This document shows, one piece after another, positions 54,101-63,312 of a DNA stretch of 64,000 nt (its first letter is position 1; the number at the start of each line of letters is the position of its first letter). A program made the translations under genes and the position numbers. The notes below the pieces were generated by a model. The model was not told where the DNA came from and made no database searches. It saw only the letters and a list, made by a program, of their open reading frames with translations. Source of the stretch: Anaeramoeba flamelloides (lineage: Eukaryota > Metamonada > Anaeramoebidae). The stretch covers positions 7,645,501 through 7,709,500 of the forward strand of contig JANTQA010000063.1 in the NCBI GenBank assembly GCA_027625915.1. Direction: 5' to 3'.

Positions 54101-56714
54101 TTACTTTTTTCATTGGTGTTTTTATTGATGTTGGAATTTTTATTTTTGGTGTTTTGACTTTTCTCATTGGTGTTTTTACTCTTGGTTTTGGAACCTTTTT
54201 TCCTGGTGTTTTTATTGGTGTTGTTACTTTTTTTATTGGTGTCCTTGTTGGTGGTTTTGTAACTTTTTTTGTTGGTGTGTTTTTTCTTGGTAATATGGTT
54301 TTTTTGGATGTCTTTGTTTTCTTAGAAACAGTTGCCTTCAAATTTTTAATCTTTGAATTTGATCTTAATTTTTCTTTTGATGTTTGCTTTTTATTTAAAT
54401 TCTTATTTTTCTCATTGGTTTGATTATTTGGTTTTGTTTTTCTATTTTTTGATTTTGATTTTACATTTTTTTTTGTCTTTGTTTTCCTATCAAATCTATT
54501 TATTGTTTGCATTTTTGGTTTTTTCTTATTTTGTTCTTTGGGACTATTGTTTATTTGTTTTGTGGGAAAATCGTTTTTTTGATTCTGAATTTTCTTTTTT
54601 TTTTTATTTTTTTTATTCAATATCTTTTGTCTTTTCCGTTCTAAATCGGAATCTAATTCAAAGCCCAAGTCCAAATCCTTTTCAATTTCTAATTCTTGAT
54701 CTATTTCTAAATCAGAATCTATTTCTAAATCCGGATTCAGTTCAATTTTTTCATCTTTGTCTGTTTTGGGCAAAATTTTATATTGGTCATATTCGTTTTG
54801 ATATACGAATTGTTCAATTCGAAGATCTGGATCATGGTCAAAATTTTTTGTTCTGTTTTTTGGATCAAAACCCAAATCTTTTGCTTTTTTCTTTTGCCTT
54901 TGATAAGTGTTTTTTTTCCTTCCTTTATGATTTATTGTTTTTGATTTGTTGCTTTGTTGTTTTTGATTATTTCGATCTTTCATTTTTTCCTTTGTGATTT
55001 GATTTTCTTCATTTTTGCGTTTATCCCTTGAAAAGTTTTTTTTTTTATTTTGTATTTTTTTGTCCTTTCCCATTTTGTCGTTTGTAATTTTAATATCGTT
55101 ATTTTCCCTTTTTTGGATATTCTTGGTATTTTTTCTTTTATTGGAAAAGTTGGGGTGAGACTCTCTTTTTGGTTGTCCTTTTGGTCTACGATTCCCATTA
55201 TTCTTTTTATTCTTTTTTTTTATTTGATCTTGTGTTTTTGTCTTTTGTGAAGAATTGTTATGTTGTTTCTTAATTAAATGTTTTGAATTTGATTTTGGTT
55301 TTGCTTTGCTTGTGCTTTTTGGTGTTACAATTCTTTTGTTCAGTTGGATATAAGGCTTTGTAGATAATTTTTTCAATTGTGGGGTATAAAAATTTGTTAA
55401 CATTACAGAATGTCTTTTTGATTTATTTGTATTTCTTGGGCGACAATTTTTTGGATTTTTTTTGTTATTTTTTTTTGGATTTCTTTTTGTGTTTGTTTTT
55501 GTCTCTGTAGTTATTTTTGTTTCTTTGTTTGTCTTTGTTTCTGTTTTTCTTTCTTTCTCTGTTTTTCTTTCTGTACCTGGTTTTGTTTCTTTATTTGTTT
55601 TTGTTGTTATTTTTGTTTCTTTGTTTGTATTTGTAGTTATTTTTATTTCTTTCTCTGGTTTTGTTTCATTATCTGTTTTTTTTCTTTTTTCTTTTTTGTT
55701 TGGTTTTGTGTTTGTTTTTGTTTCGTTCTCTGTTTTTGTCGGTGTGTTTTTGTTTTTGTTTGTATTTTTGTTTTTAGTTTTATTTGACTTGATTTGAAGA
55801 TTCATATCTAAATGCGATATTTTTTTGCGAATATTTTTTTGTTTGGAATGTATTTTTAGGGTTTTTTTTTTATTTGGAGTTTTGTTCCTAATAATTGTGA
55901 AAGTGCTTTTGTGTCTATACACACGATGGTGTTTTCCGTCACCACCCCCCTTTTTTTTTTCACTTCCTCTTGTTAACTTTCTTCCACGATCGATCTCATG
56001 AATATCCCCTCTTTTTTTTCTTTTTTTTTTCTTTTCAAGACCCACCCTCTTAATTCTGGTTGACTTTGGGGTTCTTTTAGGTTTTTTTCTTCTTGTTTCT
56101 TTTTTAATATTTGTTTTCGTTTGTTCTTTTTCTGATTTTTTTTCTTTTTCACTTTTATTGTTTTTTGGATTTTGGGTTTTTTTTGTTTTTTCTTTCTCTT
56201 TTGGAATATTCCTTTCATTGTTTGTATTTTCTTTTCTTTCTTCTTTTTTAATTGGACTCTTTTTCAGCTTTGATCCACATTTTTTTTCTTTTGTTTTTTT
56301 TTGTGTAAACAAGAAAACGCTATCTCGGAATTTTGGTGAGTCATAAGATCGTTGATTCGGTTTTCCTCTTCCTCTTACTTTTCCTTTTCCTCTTCCTCTT
56401 CCTCTGCCTATACCTATGCCATGTATTCCTTCTTTTGTATCACTTACTTTGTTCTTATCCCTATCTGAAGTTCTACCTCTCCCCCTTCCTTTAGAAATAC
56501 TCCTACGTGTGCCTCTATCTCTTTCTCTTTCTCTGCTTTTACTCCTACTTGTGCCTCTTACTTGAGTATTTTTTAAACTTTCATTTTGTTTCCATTCGTG
56601 GTGTTTGTTTGTTTCACTTTTAAAAGAAGTTGGTTGGAGTTGAATTTTTTTTAATAGAGTTTTTCTTTCAAATTGTGGAGATAAAATAAGAGTAGTCATA
56701 CAATGATTTTGCAA
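51138..56714 (-). CDS. NDR/LATS-family AGC Ser/Thr kinase with giant low-complexity regions (1,858 aa)
   Basis: Intronless. Residues 1-~1,110 are low complexity: RG/RS-rich start, Lys/Asn/Thr tracts, an acidic patch (~655-690, DLEIDSDLEIDQELEIEKD), and TPxKK repeats (~800-980). Residues ~1,140-1,190 resemble the NDR N-terminal regulatory (MOB-binding) helix, REHYQKENFLLRSKY. The kinase starts near 1,190: glycine loop GKIGQGGYGEVFLC, catalytic Lys in LLALKRMEKS, YIHRDIKPENFLI (~1,313), TDFGLSKKF (~1,334). About 320 residues of KE/KN repeats then follow, where NDR kinases carry a much shorter insert, before VVGSPDYISPDIL (~1,667) and DLWSFGCIFFEMLTGFPPF. The hydrophobic motif is NRFVGFSFTRFDG, with Ser where NDR1/2 have Thr. 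All catalytic residues are present, so it should be active. Expected role: Hippo/MEN-type signalling in morphogenesis or the cell cycle with MOB and an MST-type kinase. Confidence 0.92.
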   Translation of the reverse strand: MQNHCMTTLILSPQFERKTLLKKIQLQPTSFKSETNKHHEWKQNESLKNTQVRGTSRSKSRERERDRGTRRSISKGRGRGRTSDRDKNKVSDTKEGIHGIGIGRGRGRGKGKVRGRGKPNQRSYDSPKFRDSVFLFTQKKTKEKKCGSKLKKSPIKKEERKENTNNERNIPKEKEKTKKTQNPKNNKSEKEKKSEKEQTKTNIKKETRRKKPKRTPKSTRIKRVGLEKKKKRKKRGDIHEIDRGRKLTRGSEKKKGGGDGKHHRVYRHKSTFTIIRNKTPNKKKTLKIHSKQKNIRKKISHLDMNLQIKSNKTKNKNTNKNKNTPTKTENETKTNTKPNKKEKRKKTDNETKPEKEIKITTNTNKETKITTKTNKETKPGTERKTEKERKTETKTNKETKITTETKTNTKRNPKKNNKKNPKNCRPRNTNKSKRHSVMLTNFYTPQLKKLSTKPYIQLNKRIVTPKSTSKAKPKSNSKHLIKKQHNNSSQKTKTQDQIKKKNKKNNGNRRPKGQPKRESHPNFSNKRKNTKNIQKRENNDIKITNDKMGKDKKIQNKKKNFSRDKRKNEENQITKEKMKDRNNQKQQSNKSKTINHKGRKKNTYQRQKKKAKDLGFDPKNRTKNFDHDPDLRIEQFVYQNEYDQYKILPKTDKDEKIELNPDLEIDSDLEIDQELEIEKDLDLGFELDSDLERKRQKILNKKNKKKKKIQNQKNDFPTKQINNSPKEQNKKKPKMQTINRFDRKTKTKKNVKSKSKNRKTKPNNQTNEKNKNLNKKQTSKEKLRSNSKIKNLKATVSKKTKTSKKTILPRKNTPTKKVTKPPTRTPIKKVTTPIKTPGKKVPKPRVKTPMRKVKTPKIKIPTSIKTPMKKVITSKKTITPMKNTPTKKVTKPPTRAPIKKGTTPKIKIQKNNVKTPRVKTQRRKVKTPIIKITTPRKKTQMKKVIKPRKNVTTPRKNVKTPKKNVKTPRKKVPTPTTKKFSTTKKKKTKSQIKTNNKPKNNIVAKKSLRKGNKELMTKIHKKIPQTNKNNNKSKTNSNAKRKNNNDSYITNKKQKIKEKNTKAKKEIKKEKIKEKKEKKDQKKKKVIKENQDLKIKTKKNKEYPIKGGECIPLHDMKYQTKRNVKLYKKYLKQRYVENFFYYICREKRLKKIKNQIQNAQMNEIESQKRLREHYQKENFLLRSKYSTTTIDQFTILGKIGQGGYGEVFLCRKNDTNELLALKRMEKSLIFQTKKVENIMAERHILADHSSIWLVNLSYSFQDHKFLYLAMEFLRGGDLKALLMNVVFLDEDSTKFYAAEMLLSIEELHELGYIHRDIKPENFLIDHNGHIKLTDFGLSKKFQKELNFNDTISKITNAYLKQKKKIELRSQITLKKHNRTQNTESGKEFEKQNENKKQEKIQETSQQKNGKKANEEIIEIEKEEKKKKEIGIENEEKGKGKGKEKEKGKGKENVNENEKQEKIQKTNKKENGDGNNEIDEIEKKRKKETEIKKEEKKENEKENEKENKKQEKIQKTNQQKNGNGNNEIVEIENEKKKEIGNGNEEEEKERERKMENGNENEKQEKIQEINKKENDNGNNEIEEIEKKRKKETEIKKEEKKEKEKEKEKEKEKENEKEKEKEKKEKIQETNKQKNDNGNNKTDKIETKKSKKKKKKFQHGNRQKFFTVVGSPDYISPDILEKRGYTKSIDLWSFGCIFFEMLTGFPPFSGETAEETLENVLHSEESLENPLDEETGEAIIAPIAWDLITKLLVKDGNRTEKFDIEQIKNHKFFEDIYWNSLKKYTPPFVPKVENDLDVSYFDTSYFDETDITFEIPEKLNPEEKIKEKRNNRFVGFSFTRFDGNQGGTHDLFTNEKKIKD

Positions 56715-57116
56715 AAAATGAAAAATTTAACATAGTTTTTTCTTTTTTTTTTCTGATGTTTAATTTTTACCTTGGTGTTTTTTATGTTCTAGAGTTCTTT
56801 ACTTTTTGATCTTTTGAATTTTTCTATTTTATTCTATTGATTTGAAAACCTTTTAAGATAATTTTTAGCTTAAAATAATTATCCATTTTTGTCTAAAATT
56901 TAACGGTTTAGTTCTTAAATGGAATTTTATTCAGGGTAAAGAGTGGGTAACTACATACAATGATATTTTGAAAAGTGATTTTTTTCTGGTTGAATATATT
57001 AAAAAATATATAAGAATACATTAATAAACCAAAAAAAATAAAATTGATAATTTCAAGTTAGACAAACCGATTACTCAATTGTCATTCTGTCCTGTTAATC
57101 GACTTTATTTAAAATA

Positions 57117-57335
57117 CTGTTAATGGCAAAATAAAAAGATCAAAATTTTCATTCTTCTTTCTGAAAAAAAACACATCCCATGACATAAATAAATTATCAA
57201 GTTATCCAATTCAAAAAGGGTATTTAATAATTTGTGTTATCTTTACGAATTTAAAATTCTAAATGTAACAAGACTTTGAAAATCTTTTTGGAAAGCTGAA
57301 TGAAAATTTTGTTCCATTTATTTTTCAACAAATAG
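57117..57335. mobile_element. ~220-bp MITE, copy D
   Basis: TA|CTGTTAATGGCAAAATAAAA, then GATCAAAATTTTCATTC on the left. GGAAAGCTGAATGAAAATTT, then CATTTATTTTTCAACAAATAG|TA on the right. Confidence 0.7.
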
Positions 57336-57602
57336 TATTATCAACATTTTAATAATTTCAAAATCTGGGGGTTGCTGATTTTATTTGTGGTAGTAGTACT
57401 ACGATTTTTAAAAATTTCTATTTGAGAAAAAAGGTGTTTTTAGAGGTTTCAATTTTTAAATTGATGTAAGGATAGATTTTAGTTAAATTCAACTTTATGA
57501 TATTATTTCGAATAGATAATAATAATTAGTTTTGAAAACAGGCTGATCATCTAAAAAAAACTCAAATAGGGAAAAAAATAACTGAGGATAAATTGTGCAG
57601 AG

Positions 57603-58643
57603 TGTCCGTCAAGTGCCTAGCTTTTCTTGAGATTTTCTTGAAATTTTCATTTTTATCTGTAAAGTGTTCGGCATTTTTTTTGAGGTTTTCTATTTTATTT
57701 ATAAAGTGTTCTAGGTTTTTTTTAATTTTTGAAATAAACCGAAAATTTTAATAAATTTTCAGTTTATTTCAAAAAGTAAAAAAAAACCTAAAGAAAATAT
57801 ATATTGATTTTCCAAATAGAACACTCAAAAAAACCTAATGAAAATCTATTGATTTTAGAAATTAATGTTGTGGAAAAAAAGTGAAATAGGGAAAAAAGTG
57901 AAACACGGTTATTAATTTGGAACCTTACTGAAAATTCAAAGTAAGATCAATTAAAAAAAGAATAAATAAATAAATAAAGACAAAATGAAATATTTAGCAC
58001 AATAACAGTTTTTTTAATACTATCTTTTGATATGGGTTTTTCTTTGATTGATCAATTATTAAAAATTTGTTCGAAAAATTAACTCTTTTTGGGATCTCCA
58101 AAACCAATTAATCAACAATTTTGATAATAAAATAGATTTAAATTGTCTTTGTTTGGTTGATTAAAAATAATATAATACGTTATTATTTGAAGTTAATTGG
58201 TTTATTCCTTTTATTAATTTTACTTATCATTTTCAGTTTCTGTTCTCAAAGAAAAATTGTGTATCACTTTTTTCCTTGTTACACTTTTTTTCCAAAACGC
58301 TAAACAGAAAACTCAAGAAAAGATAATGACGGGTATCCAGAATACAAAAGAATAGATAAATATCAAAGATTTTACTCAATTATTTTAAATTCTGGATAAG
58401 CTAACGGCAGTTTTTTTTCTTTTTGTAATAAACTGAAAATTTCTTTAATTTTCGGTTTATTACATAGATTAAAAAAACCTAAATAAAGTGTCTGGGGGGC
58501 ATAGCTTTTCTTGAGGTTTTCTGTTTTATTTGTTAAGTGTTCTAGGTTTTTTTGAGGTTTTCTGTTTTATCTGGAAAATCTATTGATTTTCGTTAGGTTT
58601 TTTTTACTTTAGAAATTATCAGAAAACTCAAGAAAATCTAACG
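57603..58643. repeat. hairpin cassette H5, split by a nested MITE
   Basis: Starts GTCCGTCAAGTGCCTAGC. Dyad units of all types found in H1-H4 recur: AAACCGAAAATTTTAATAAA, AAAATCTATTGATTTT, and a CCAGAATACAAAAGAATAGA ... AATTCTGGATAAGCTAACGG unit. The array stops after TCTATTGATTTT at 57,856 and resumes with AAACAGAAAACTCAAGAAAA at 58,310; the gap is the MITE at 57,868-58,308. It ends AGAAAATCTAACGG. Confidence 0.7.
57868..58308. mobile_element. MITE with GGAAAAAAAGTG ends nested in H5
   Basis: The left end is GTGGAAAAAAAGTGAAATAG, then TTAATTTGGAACCTTACTGA. The right end is CACTTTTTTCCTTGTTACAC, then TTTTTTTCCAAAAC. Same family as 3,953-4,347, which lies in inverted relation to it. Confidence 0.6.
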
Positions 58644-59607
58644 GAAAAATCAAAAACAAAATATGTTTTCCATTAGAGAGAATAAATAATCTTTAATAGT
58701 CCAAATAATTGATTCCCTATTTGAAATACATTCAACATATTTAAAATACTTTTAAAATAGAATACTTATGACCTCTTAACTAAAAGAAAAAATTATTCAA
58801 ATTTTTTAATATTAAATTTGAAAATAATTTTAATAGAACCGAAAAATTGGATATTCCAACTTAAATTGTAAAATATCTCTAAAAATAATTTTTCGATCAA
58901 AGATCTTTTATTAACCAAGGGTGTTTAATATAATTGAAGTTATTAAAAAGTGTAAAATTAGGAAATGTTTAATAGTTTTTTGAAATAATTTTTTTAATGA
59001 TCATGAATATCACAAAAAATTCAAATAAAGCTAAATAATTCCAAGAGCAATTCCACAAATTCAAATAACATAAAATTTCACAGGATCCTTAATATCAAAA
59101 TTTAAATATTTCACAATTTCAAAAAATCCTATTAATTGTTTTGTTTTTCAAATTTTCACATGCCGGAATTTGATATTTTTGGTACAAATGGTTTTCTTCA
59201 AGTACAAAATCAATTCATTCCAATTTAATTCTTTATTTTGATTGTTTTTAATGATCTATATTCGAAAAGGGTAAGAATTTTGGAATCTTCAATCATTTAA
59301 CATTCCCCATTTGAGAAAAATAAAGAAAAACAAAAAAAAAACAAATTCGGAGATATCAAAAATTCCATTAACTATCTCCTTCAAAACTTCTCTAACTGAA
59401 ACAGAAATTATAGGTACAATCAACTGAAAGTGTACCTCATATGAATATATTCTTGAAAAAATATCTTAATTGCTGATGGTAAATCCAAATAAACCAACAA
59501 ACAAAGATGAAAGATTTCTTAAGATTTACTTGGCACAAAATAATCATTTTGAAAAAAAAGACAGATTAGCTTCTGGAATTATAAAGTTGTCATATATTTT
59601 TCGAATA

Positions 59608-59860
59608 TTATCCATATCTAGTCAATATTTTATATGTGGCTGTATTAAAATAAAATACTCGTCGTTTTTAAAACATTTCTGTTTTTGCAATATTTACCAT
59701 TTGTGTCAATTAAATAAATACAATTCATTAAGTAATTAGGAGTGAATAATTTGTCTGAAACCAACATTGGATACGATTTTAAAGCACTCAAATCCTTTTC
59801 TAAGAACATGAGTACTGAATATTTATGAATGTAAGATCTCATTTTTTGTCTATTTTTCAC
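59608..59860 (-). CDS. possible small two-exon protein, divergent from the 59,908 gene (64 aa)
   Basis: Exon 1 (59,860-59,698) starts MKNRQKMRSYIHKYSVLMFL, then EKDLSALKSYPMLVSDKLFT, and ends at donor G|GTAAAT. Exon 2 (59,639-59,608) follows acceptor TTTTAATACAG and gives A|TYKILTRYG before TAA; an alternative acceptor (AATTCCAG) also keeps frame. The start codon is only 47 bp from the ATG of the plus-strand gene at 59,908, implying a shared bidirectional promoter if both are real. The overlapping plus-strand ORF (59,476-59,739) is less convincing. Family not recognised. Confidence 0.4.
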
Positions 59861-59907
59861 TGTTCAAAAATTGCTACTGTTAATTTTCCAAAATTGTTGC
59901 TATTTCG

Positions 59908-60144
59908 ATGGACGAATTTAGAAGACTAGATCCTCTTCAGTGTACAATTATTAATCCTGATCCAAACAACTCAAAAGTCAGATTTAGTCATGTACAAAAC
60001 TTCCAAACAACAACAACATTACATGGTGGTGCTGTTGTCTTTAAACGAGGAATTGTTCCAGCAAAAATGGAGTACTGGTATAAAAACTGGAGATTTGGTA
60101 ACACGCTTTTTCCTTTCTTTTTGAAGATCATTTTTCGATCCAAA

Positions 60145-60191
<47 letters not shown>

Positions 60192-61966
60192 AAATTATTT
60201 TCGCCCCAACAAAAGAAAAAGTGAGAAGAAAAAAGCCAAAAGGTTTACAATTTCCCAAGAGTCAAAAATTTTTCCTCTGTTTTGTTGATTCACTTTTTAC
60301 AACCTTTTTGATTTTTTACAAAAAATATCTTAAGGTTTACAATCCCTGAAACTGGAAAAAAGATTATCTTGTATTGGGTGTGTCGACTTGTTATTTTGGT
60401 TCTTAGCTGATCGATCCACAACTAAGTTTGGATCGTATAGGTGGTTGAAAAAGGCTATTTTTGTCATTTTATTTTTTTTTTTTCCGAAATCCGAATTGGT
60501 GAGTCTAAGATTAATTAATTGGAAGATATTTAATTAGTAATTGAGTTTTTTGGGTTGTCAATTGAAATTTTTATTTACGCTTTGTATTATTTGATGCTTG
60601 TAAAAAATTTTTTTTTTATTTACTCCTAATTCTGTAAAAGGAAAATGATAATTTCAATTGACAACCCAAAAAACTCAATTACTAATTAAATATCTTCCAA
60701 TTAATTAATCTTAGACTCACCAATTCGGATTTCGGAAAAAAAAAAAATAAAATGACAAAAATAGCCTTTTTCAACCACCTATACGATCCAAACTTAGTTG
60801 TGGATCGATCAGCTAAGAACCAAAATAACAAGTCGACACACCCAATACAAGATAATCTTTTTTCCAGTTTCAGGGATTGTAAACCTTAAGACTGATAAAT
60901 TCAATCAAAAAGTTTAAAACTTTTTAATTTCAATTTCCCATTCCATTTTTTTCTTTAGATGTAAACCAACTTCAAAACATTTTTTTTTGTCAACAAGATT
61001 TTGTTGTCAACTTATTTACAAGCTTTCTTTGTAATTTAGACAATAAAATTCTTTCTTCAAAGCTCATAAAAATATTTTCAAAATCGAAAGTGAACAAAAA
61101 AGTGAAAAACGGTTTTGTGAATTTATCAGTATTTACAACAACCATAAAAATCTAATTTATTATTACTTTTTGAAACTACAAGATTTATTTCAAAGAAAAA
61201 TACATTTTCATTTTATTACAACAAATTGTTTAAGGTTTAGAATCCCTGAAATTTGAAAAAAAGATTATCTTGTGTAGGGTGTAGTCGACTTGTTAATTAG
61301 GTACTTAGCTGACCGATCTTTGTGCTTGGTATGGGTTTTAATAGTGGTTCAAAATGACAATTTTTGACAATTTATTTTTTTTTCTTCCAAAAACCCGAAT
61401 TGAAGAGTTGAAGATTAATAGATTGGTAGGTGTTTAAGAATAAATTTTAATTTTTGGGTTGTAGAAGAAAAATTTTATTGACTTTTTAGTCAATTAACTA
61501 AATGAAAAAAAATTTTTTTTTAAAAGCACCAAATAAAAACAAATCTAAATCAAAATTTTATTCAACAACCCACATAACCACATTTTTTTATAACACAAGT
61601 TACAGCCAATTAATCTTAAACTCTTCAATTCGGTTTTTGGAAGAAAAAAAAAAATAAATTGTCAAAAATTGTCATTTTGAACCACTATCAAAACTCATAC
61701 CAAGCTTAAGATTGATCAACTAAGAACCAAATTAAAAAGTCACTACACCCTACGCAAGATAATCTTCTTTCAAATTTCAGGGATTGTAAACCTTAAGGAA
61801 TGAATAAATAAAGACGGAAAATTTTTTTGTTTTAATCCACAATTTAACAAACGAAAAGTGTTTTTTTTATTTGGGGTAGTATTTAAAATGGATTTTTGAG
61901 ATTTGTATGCCTTTGCAGAAAAAATGTGGACTTAAGCTGTCTGGCAAAGAAGTGTTTTGTGGATAG
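59908..61966 (+). CDS. unknown protein, probably three exons (~135 aa)
   Basis: Exon 1 (59,908-60,097) is clearly coding: MDEFRRLDPLQCTIINPDPN, then LHGGAVVFKRGIVPAKMEYW, ending at donor G|GTAACA. Exon 2 begins at 60,959 (acceptor TTTCTTTAG, codon G|AT = Asp) with DVNQLQNIFFCQQDFVVNLF and stays open to a TAA at 61,153. It either ends there (128 aa) or splices at TCA|GTATTT (61,128) to exon 3 (61,919-61,966, acceptor CCTTTGCAG), giving NLS|KKCGLKLSGKEVFCG and a TAG stop. Each intron holds one TTAA-flanked hairpin element. The exons at 62,412 onward might belong to the same transcript. I do not recognise the family and see no membrane segment. Confidence 0.5.
60146..60183. repeat. A38 homopolymer in an intron
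   Basis: About 38 consecutive A, 50 bp inside the first intron of the 59,908 gene. Assembly length uncertain. Confidence 0.9.
60334..60885. mobile_element. 552-bp near-perfect hairpin element flanked by TTAA
   Basis: Arms of about 235 bp (60,334-60,570 and 60,650-60,885) are inverse copies with almost no difference by eye. Ends are TTAA|GGTTTACAATCCCTGAAA and TTTCAGGGATTGTAAACC|TTAA. Each arm contains the near-palindromic segments CTTAGCTGATCGATCCACAA and AATTAATTGGAAGATATTTA. The ~75-bp loop has no ORF. TTAA flanks suggest piggyBac-like mobilisation. It lies wholly within an intron of the 59,908 gene; near-identity of the arms implies a recent insertion. Confidence 0.8.
61234..61792. mobile_element. 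559-bp TTAA-flanked hairpin element, diverged copy
   Basis: Same ends (TTAA|GGTTTAGAATCCCTGAAA and TTTCAGGGATTGTAAACC|TTAA) and same internal order as the copy at 60,334-60,885, but arms and the two copies differ at many positions. It is the older insertion or an arm-diverged relative. It sits between exon 2 and the proposed exon 3 of the 59,908 gene. Confidence 0.75.
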
Positions 61967-62411
61967 ATTTTTTGGATTGTAGGCTATTGATACTTGGATT
62001 TATTTTTGTTGATTTTTTGTTTTTTTGTTTGGGGAGAAAAAAATTGTGTAAACATTCTTTTTACTCAAATCAAAAGAAATGCATACTTAAAAAATATATT
62101 AACTTGAAAAAGTTTTTGTTAATGAATTCTAATTGTAAGATATAAAAAATTCTGAACTTGTCTTTAAAATTTTTATTTTCTTTTGGTAAATTTTTTTTAT
62201 TCGAAGAAACAAAAACAAAATAATAAAAAAAAAAAAAACATTAACAAAAAATATAATTTGGAAAGGTTCCTTTTATAGAGAGTGATTTTTTGTAAAGTAT
62301 TTGGTATGTAATTCATTTTTACACCTTTGAGTACATTCTTGTCTTTCGAATTGTAACATAAAAAAAAAATTCCTTATTCAAATATAATTAACGTTTTAAT
62401 CAAAATAAAAT

Positions 62412-63312
62412 GTTAAAGAATTTAAACCAAAAATATTTGAAATCTCTAAAAATCCTTTAAAAGTTCCTGTAGAGATGAAGTATATATTTTTAACCAATGA
62501 TCGAATATCCACACCACGTTGTGTTCTTGAGTGGTAACTATAACATGAAGAAAAAAAGAAAAGTCTTGAAAATTGCTTCCCCCCCTAATATAAGTGCACT
62601 TTTAGTTACAAAACAATTTACAATTTTTGATACTTGAACCTAAAATATTTTAAAATTAGTAATTGAAATAGTACTTTCAAGATTATTCACTAAAAAAACA
62701 AGGTTTAATGTTAAAAAATAAATCACTTTTTGGATCATTTTTTGTACACCATTTGGCTGTCTCTGATGATTCATATCAAGTTAAGTGTTAAAAAAATAAA
62801 TAAAACAATAGATTTTCCAGATAATTATAAAAACTAAAATAATTTTTGAATTTTGCTATGAATATCTTAATAATATTTTCTTTTTATTTAGCTGAATATT
62901 TTCAATTTGTTTTTGATTTCTAATAATTCAAAATTTTTTTCCTTTAATTTTTTTTTTCCCTTTTATCTGAAAAAGAACAAAATATTAAATTCATTTTATT
63001 TCTTACATTATACAATTTTTATACCCCATTTATGGTTAAACTATCAAAAACCATAATTGATTGCAAATTCTAAAAAACAATTGAAAAAATCTTTTTTTTT
63101 ATAATTGAGAAAGTGTAAATGACACTCTAGATGCCCCTTTACTGAAATTTCCTTTTGGTAATTTAAACATAAAAATCATAGACTTCACAGTATCTCACCA
63201 GGAAGAACATACCCAAAATTATCTTTATGGAAAATTGCAAAAACAAAAAATTGAAAAAGAAAAAAGAGAAAAAAACCAAGAAAAAAAAATTTTTTTTAAA
63301 AAGGGTTTATAA
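62412..63312 (+). CDS. 3' part of an unidentified gene (two exons)
   Basis: Exon X (62,412-62,533) reads EFKPKIFEISKNPLKVPVEM, then KYIFLTNDRISTPRCVLE, and ends TG|GTAACT. Exon Y (63,114-63,312, acceptor GAGAAAG) joins in phase (TG|T = Cys) and reads VNDTLDAPLLKFPFGNLNIK, then IIDFTVSQEEHTQNYLYGK with a Lys/Glu-rich end and TAA. An alternative last exon, 63,699-63,753 (acceptor CTTTGTAG, SSSQYKEDLATGKMAKK), also joins exon X in phase (TG|C). No upstream start was found, so the 5' end is missing or these exons continue the 59,908 gene. The translation looks coding by composition; the family is not recognised. Confidence 0.4.

Larger units (their letters stand above)
56715..59607. other. AT-rich intergenic region with MITE D and a large hairpin cassette
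   Basis: Contains MITE D (57,117-57,335), hairpin cassette H5 (57,603-58,643) with a nested MITE, and a fragment related to the 9.5/33-kb repeat at about 59,150-59,280. No gene seen. Confidence 0.6.

Noticed and set aside
51837-55797. Several hydrophobic ORFs on the plus strand opposite the kinase (Phe/Leu/Val-rich)
   Set aside because: They are complements of Lys/Glu/Thr codons of the kinase gene; the kinase domain motifs settle the strand.
59476-59739. Plus-strand ORF starting MVNPNKPTNKDERF
   Set aside because: Overlaps a more convincing minus-strand exon, and the second half has intergenic composition; not called, though not excluded.
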